Assembly: GCF_910592395.1 (NCBI RefSeq) | Contig: NC_088312.1 | Span: 19,229,292 to 19,293,291 of the forward strand | Source: Lineus longissimus | Taxonomy: Eukaryota > Nemertea > Pilidiophora > Heteronemertea > Lineidae | DNA length: 64,000 nucleotides | Reading direction: 5' to 3' | Shown: positions 59,506 through 64,000 of the stretch, piece by piece | Numbering within the stretch: the first letter of the stretch is position 1 | Layout: every line of letters begins with the position of its first letter | The notes under the pieces: model-generated | Database searches by the model: none | The model's input: the letters and a program-made list of their open reading frames with translations, nothing else | Told to the model about the DNA's origin: nothing | Translations under genes and position numbers: made by a program

Positions 59506-59709
59506 GCTGGGTTCACATACTGGGTTCACATAGAACTATACTATTCGGGTATTCGGTGCACGTTTTGCCAGGGCACGCGGGTGCCTGAAATCGAACAAGG
59601 AAATTTCACAATACCGGGTCACATAAGAGGGCACTATTCGAAAAGGTCGTATACCTGCGTATAGTATAGCATAGTGGGAATCGTGCGCGTTCGATTTTCG
59701 TGCAGCGTA
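59506..59709 (+). mobile_element. PIF/Harbinger family 2, copy C (left end only)
   Basis: The first 204 bases match the left end of copy B, including the duplicated CTGGGTTCACATA at the terminus, and follow directly after an AAG that also flanks copy B. The copy is cut at GTGCAGCGTA by the Gypsy LTR. The remainder, if present, lies beyond the window. Confidence 0.85.
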
Positions 59710-59844
59710 TGTCATGTCCACGGAACTGTTGAGTGAGACCGAGTGCTGCCACCTATGTGTTATAATAAAAGTTAGTTATGATATGCCCAACATGGCTTCC
59801 CGACTTACTGATATTTCAGTCCTCGTCAATCGACAGATGTGACA
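59710..59844 (+). repeat. Gypsy 5' LTR, short
   Basis: It begins TGTCATGTCC and ends ACAGATGTGACA. The terminal 5-base inverted repeat TGTCA/TGACA and the join to a primer-binding site fix its ends, giving 135 bp. An AATAAA-like word (TAATAAAAG near 59,763) lies inside. Without the 3' copy this is inferred from structure. Confidence 0.7.
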
Positions 59845-59845
59845 A

Positions 59846-59863
59846 TGGCGACGAGGATGGGAT
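59846..59863 (+). promoter_or_regulatory. Gypsy primer-binding site
   Basis: TGGCGACGAGGATGGGAT starts one base after the LTR. It begins with the TGG needed to pair with a tRNA 3' CCA, and is a form common in invertebrate Gypsy elements. Confidence 0.65.
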
Positions 59864-59920
59864 AATCAATTGTTAAATCAGGTATTGCGACGAGTAAAGT
59901 AAGCAACTGTTAAATCAGGT

Positions 59921-60175
59921 ATGGCGGCTGTTCATGTTGAATTAGCGGCTGTGGCAAGGTTTGAAGCCGGCGGTTCGACCGCGAGTCTTGCGCCAAAATG
60001 GCGGAAGTGGAAGAAATCTTTCGAGATTTTTTGCGATGCAAAAGCTGTTATCAATCCTGCACAAAAGCGTGCACTGCTTCTACACTGTGCTGGTGTTGAA
60101 GTACAAGAACTGTTCGAGTCACTAGTTGATCCAGGGCCTATATACCAGCTGAGGATGCGGCAGGTCGTGCCGTAG
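59921..60175 (+). pseudogene. Gypsy gag, N-terminal part before a frameshift
   Basis: The ATG at 59,921 starts a capsid-like N-terminus (KWRKWKKSFEIFCDAK, ALLLHCAGVEVQELFE), as in retrotransposon gag proteins. Near 60,140-60,150 the conserved reading moves by one base. This frame ends at TAG (60,175) while the adjacent frame continues the gag sequence (VYGKAVRTLDAHF). A frameshift mutation is the simplest reading. Confidence 0.75.
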
Positions 60176-62379
60176 AAGATACTGCGGATGTGTACGGAAA
60201 AGCGGTACGTACGCTGGACGCACATTTTCTGCCAAAGGTCAATGAACCATTCGAACGACATGTTTTTCGTGGAATTACACAAAAGGATGATGAAACGGTA
60301 GATCAATTTGTGTCGAAGCTGAAAAATCAGGCTGCACTGTGTAACTTTGCTAATCAAGACATAGATATAAGAGATCAGGTGATTGAAAAGTGTCGTTCAG
60401 CAAAATTGAAAAGAAAATTGCTGGAGCAAACTGACCTGACTTTGAATCGTGCGCTGGAAATCGCAAGGGTGCAGGAGTCTGTTAATTCACAGATGGCGGC
60501 GTTGTCGTTGAAATCGGACTCTGCGGGTGCGTCTGCTAATTTCGTTAGCCATAAACATGATAAAAAGAAGGAGTTCGGTAATAAAGCTGGTCGCAGGAAG
60601 TTTCAGAAGAAAAAGTATGACTCTGATTCGAAAAAGGAAACTGATGGTGCGCGACGTGGGGCGTGCTATAGGTGCGGAAACACGGGACATTTTGGCAAGG
60701 ACCCTAGTTGTCCAGCAAAAGGGCAAAAGTGTTCGAAATGTGGGGGCAATGACAATTTTGCCAAAGTGTGTAGGTCGTCAAAGGCCAAGGTCAATAATAT
60801 CGCAGTTGAATCTGATTCTGGTGATGACTTTGCGTTTGTGGTAAATTGCAAGCTGCAGTACAACGATGACTGTATAAATGTTACAAACAGTAAGTTGAAG
60901 TCAAACACACTGGACTTTGATGTCGGCGGTGTGAAATTGTCAATGCTTGTAGATTCTGGGGCCACAGTGAATATCATTGGTGAGAAAACGTGGAAAGTGT
61001 TGAAAAAGGCCAAGATAAACTGTCAGGCTGAGGTTACACCGGGCCGTAAGGTGTACACGTATGCCTCTGCCAAACCGTTGCTGGTGAAGGGGAGATTTAC
61101 CTGTGAGATCAAGCATAAAAGTGAATGTATCCAAACTGAGGTGCTTGTAATCAAAGGTGCTGGCTTATCACTGCTGTCCAGTGATACAGCTACAGCATTG
61201 GGAGTACTTCGAGTCGGACCAGAGGTGAATGCTGTTGTCGGTGATCGATCCAAGATTGATGAGATTGTCCAGGAATTTCGCAGTAAGGGATTATTTGATG
61301 GACTTGGTAAAATTAAAGGCAGGCAGATTGAACTTGAACTCAATCCTGAGGTTAGACCTGTAGAGCAGCCTGTCAGGAGGACACCATTTGGGCTTAGGAA
61401 ACGGGTCGAAAGCAAAATCCGTGAGCTGATTGAGCAGGATGTTATCGAACCTGTTGAAGAACCTACCCCATGGGTGAGTCCCATTGTAGTTGTACCAAAG
61501 TCAAGTGGTGATGTACGCCTATGCATGGATATGCGCAGGGTAAATGAGGCAATCGTGCGTGAGAGACACCCGATCCCTACTATGGATGAAATTCTACAGG
61601 GTATGTCGAAAAGCAACAAGTTTTCGAAACTCGATCTTCGTTGGGGGTATCACCAATTGGAACTCCATGTTGAATCGCGCAAAGCCATGACCTTCGCGGT
61701 GAGCAATTGTGGGCTCTATCGTTACAAACGTTTGCCGTTTGGTGTTAATGCGGCTAGTGAACTTTATCAGCACGAAATTCATAAGATAATTCAGGGATTA
61801 CCCGGAGTTGAGAATATATCAGATGATATCATTGTGCACGGTCTTGATGAAGAGCATGATGAAAGGTTGCGACAATGTTTGAGTGCGTTGGTGAAAAGTG
61901 GTGCCACACTGAACTGGGACAAATGTTTGTTTGGTGTGAATGAACTTGATTTCTTTGGTACACAGTTGTCTGACAAGGGAATTGACATTACCCGCGATAA
62001 AGTTGCTGCGATATCAAACGCGAGACAACCTGAAAACGCGAGCGAAGTCAGGAGCTTCTTAGGGCTAGTTACGTTCTGTGCTCGATTCATTCCCAAATTG
62101 GCATCTGTTGCTGACCCTCTCCGCAGGTTGACTCGGAAAGACCAACAATTTGTGTTCGGAAAGGAAGAGACTAAGTCATTTGAAAAGTTGAAAGAGATCA
62201 TTGGAAATGCTAAAACGCTAGCTTACTTCGATGTGGATGCTAAAACTAGTGTAATGGCTGATGCAGGACCAGTAGGTTTGGGTGCAATGTTGCTTCAGGA
62301 GCAAAACGGTGTGACCAGAGTCGTTAGTTATGCGAGTCGCAGCCTGTCTTCAATAGAACGTCGTTTATTCCCAAACTGA
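60145..62379 (+). pseudogene. Gypsy gag-protease-RT-RNase H, middle frame
   Basis: The frame is open from about 60,145; the listed start is where the gag similarity enters it. It contains the gag C-terminus with two zinc-knuckle-like motifs near 60,664-60,770. The first is CYRCGNTGHFGKDPSC, with two extra residues before the last Cys. The second is CSKCGGNDNFAKVC, where Asn replaces His. Then come an aspartic protease (VDSGATVNIIG, ~60,946), a reverse transcriptase (KLDLRWGYHQ, LPFGVNAA, and SDDIIVHG as the active-site DD) and the start of RNase H (ADAGPVGLGAMLL). The frame ends at TGA (62,379) inside RNase H, just after SSIERRLFP; the conserved sequence goes on one frame over. Confidence 0.85.
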
Positions 62380-63724
62380 AAAGGAAGCGTTAGGATTAGT
62401 ATGGGCGTGCGAGAAATTCCACCCATATGTATACGGGATTGAATTCGATCTGCTGACGGATCAAAAGCCGTTAGAATTCATTTATGGTCCGCGTTCCAAG
62501 CCAAGGGCTAGAATCGAACGTTGGGTACTCAGGCTTCAGCCGTATCGATATCGAGTTGTGCACATTCCAGGGGTGAAGAACTATGCGGATACACTGTCAA
62601 GGTTGATTCCTGAGAAGGACATTCCCGCTAAGGAGACAGTCCATGATGAAATTGAGGATTACATCAGATTTGTCGCGATCGCTGCAACGCTAAAAGCAGT
62701 GACAACCCGAGACGTTGAGCAGGCATCGAAGGAAGACAAGGAACTGTCTATGGTTAGGGAGTGCATTGATACTGGGAACTTTGATGAATGCAATCCAAAG
62801 TTGTATAGGGTTATATCCAGTGAGCTCTGTAAGATTGGAAAGTTGGTGTTGCGGGGTACACGTATAGTCATTCCGCAAAAGCTGAGACAACGAGTTCTCA
62901 ATCTCGCTCATGAAGGACATCTGGGTGTAGTAGGCACGAAGCAAACACTCAGAACCAAGGTTTGGTGGCCAGGAATGGAACGTGACGCTGAAAAACTTTG
63001 TAAATCGTGTCATGGTTGCCAGATCACTGGTAGGCCAAATCCGCCAGAACCAATTCGGAGCACTCAACTCCCAAGTGAACCATGGGAGGACATAGCAGTA
63101 GAGTTTTTGGGGCCGTTACCCCAAGGGGACATGGTGCTGGTTGTGGTCGATTATTATAGTCGGTACTATGAACTTGAGGTCATGAAGACTACTACCGCTG
63201 AGAAAACTATCAGGGTAATGAGAAACATATTTGCGCGTCACGGATTGCCAATGACTTTGTTTAGCGATAATAGACCGCAGTTCATATCAGATGCATTCAA
63301 GGAATACATGGCAGAGTGTGGTATTAGACATCATCTAGTCACTCCTAAATGGCCTCAGGCAAATGGTGAGGTTGAGCGTCAGAATGCGTCTCTTGTAAAG
63401 CACATGAAATTAGCTCAAGCTGAAGGAGGGGACTGGAAACTTGAAGTGTTGAAGTATGTCGCGAGCTACAGGGCTAAAGCTCATCCTTCCACTGGGAAGA
63501 GCCCTGCTGAACTATTATTTGGTCGGAAAATGCGCACTAAAATTCCGGAAGTTAGACCAGGCATTGGTGACGACCAGGATGTTCGCGATCGGGACTCAGA
63601 ACAAAAAGGAAAGTCTAAGCTATACGCCGATGACCGCAGGAATGCACGCGAATCAGATATTCAATTAGGCGACTCAGCATTGCTGAGACGAGAACGACAA
63701 GGTACATTGGATACGCCATTGTGA
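62372..63724 (+). pseudogene. Gypsy RNase H end and integrase
   Basis: After the shift near 62,370 the frame gives the end of RNase H (WACEKFHPYVYG, HIPGVKNYADTLSRL) and an integrase. The integrase has an HHCC finger (HEGHLGVVG, CKSCHGCQ) and a core. The usual first catalytic Asp is Glu here (VEFLGPLP instead of a D-x-LGPLP pattern). The second Asp (LFSDNRPQF) and final Glu (ANGEVERQN) are present. The C-terminus is cut by TGA at 63,724 shortly after the SALLRR stretch where related elements continue. The copy looks dead for integration. Confidence 0.8.
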
Positions 63725-64000
63725 AAATGATGCAAGATGTAGGCGGATCGCTGTTTTGAATCATTTTCTTCCATGCTGGGCAGGCATGTTTGATTTGATT
63801 GTTGGGGTTTGTGTGTCATAGACATTATATGTTTACTGGACTTTCTCATGTTGTGTTCGGTGACAGTGATTTCATAGGAGTTGAAGATAGTTGACTTTCA
63901 CAGGACAGTGATTTTCTAGTGTGATTTGTTTTAAAGTGAACATTCTAGATCCAATAAGTGATGGATAGCAATAGTGAGAGTTCGGGAGTTCAAACTGTAG
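63725..64000 (+). other. Gypsy 3' region or flank, no gene seen
   Basis: About 276 bases, T/G-rich, with no frame and no repeat of the 135-bp LTR. Probably the decayed end of the integrase/3' region. GTGATTTCATAGG and GTGATTTTCTAGTG form a small imperfect repeat. Confidence 0.5.

Larger units (their letters stand above)
59710..64000 (+). mobile_element. Gypsy (Metaviridae-type) LTR retrotransposon, 5' part
   Basis: The order is LTR, primer-binding site, gag, protease, reverse transcriptase, RNase H, integrase; this is the Gypsy order. It has inserted into Harbinger copy C. The 3' LTR is not in the window, so the element continues to the right or is truncated. Confidence 0.85.

Noticed and set aside
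61023-61619. 198-codon minus-strand Ser/Thr-rich frame
   Set aside because: It is the antisense shadow of the Gypsy protease/reverse transcriptase region.

Overview
This is eukaryotic, animal-type nuclear DNA with low gene density, spliceosomal introns with canonical GT/AG borders, tRNA-derived SINEs and several metazoan transposon families (BEL/Pao, Gypsy and PIF/Harbinger with SANT or MADF partner genes). The repeat content and the many TACATGTA-type words suggest a marine invertebrate, either a basal deuterostome or a lophotrochozoan. I cannot name the species from the sequence.

Positions 1-43,746 are mostly non-coding, with two credible host coding segments. One is an intronless SLC35G/EamA-type ten-helix transporter at 7990-9300 (+). 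The other is a first coding exon at 32337-32976 (-) for a type II membrane protein whose stem ends in a CP-x-x-PPGL motif, like beta-1,4-galactosyltransferases; no later exons were found. The rest is old repeat debris: three copies of a ~130-bp unit (231-871), a hairpin family (about 2.0, 4.9 and 38.4 kb), a repeat shared by 18.1 and 28.3 kb, several decayed local duplications, two SINEs (32.1 and 34.6 kb), perfect palindromes (16,946-17,040) and a 1-kb foldback element (30,804-31,861).

Positions 43,747-64,000 are almost solid transposon. A PIF/Harbinger element (about 43.75-55.84 kb) carries a HARBI1-type transposase (+) with one in-frame TAA and a convergent three-exon SANT/Myb-like gene (-). 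It has been hit twice: a complete BEL/Pao retrotransposon (47,929-54,837, 721-bp LTRs, CGCGG target duplication) lies in intron 1, and a 0.55-kb terminal-inverted-repeat element (54,937-55,491) lies in exon 1. An older TCACCT/CGTC-type repeat lies in intron 2.

Next come three tandem copies (A, B, C) of a second PIF/Harbinger family, each preceded by AAG. Copy A is an internal-deletion derivative. Copy B is full length, and its HARBI1 transposase (-) and MADF-BESS protein (+) genes are interlocked, each with one exon inside the other's intron. Copy C is cut by a Gypsy element with a 135-bp LTR that starts at 59,710 and runs out of the window; its gag, RNase H and integrase are damaged.

The most interesting structures are the interlocked two-gene Harbinger, its tandem array with a microhomology-deletion derivative, the nested insertions, and the asymmetric foldback element.
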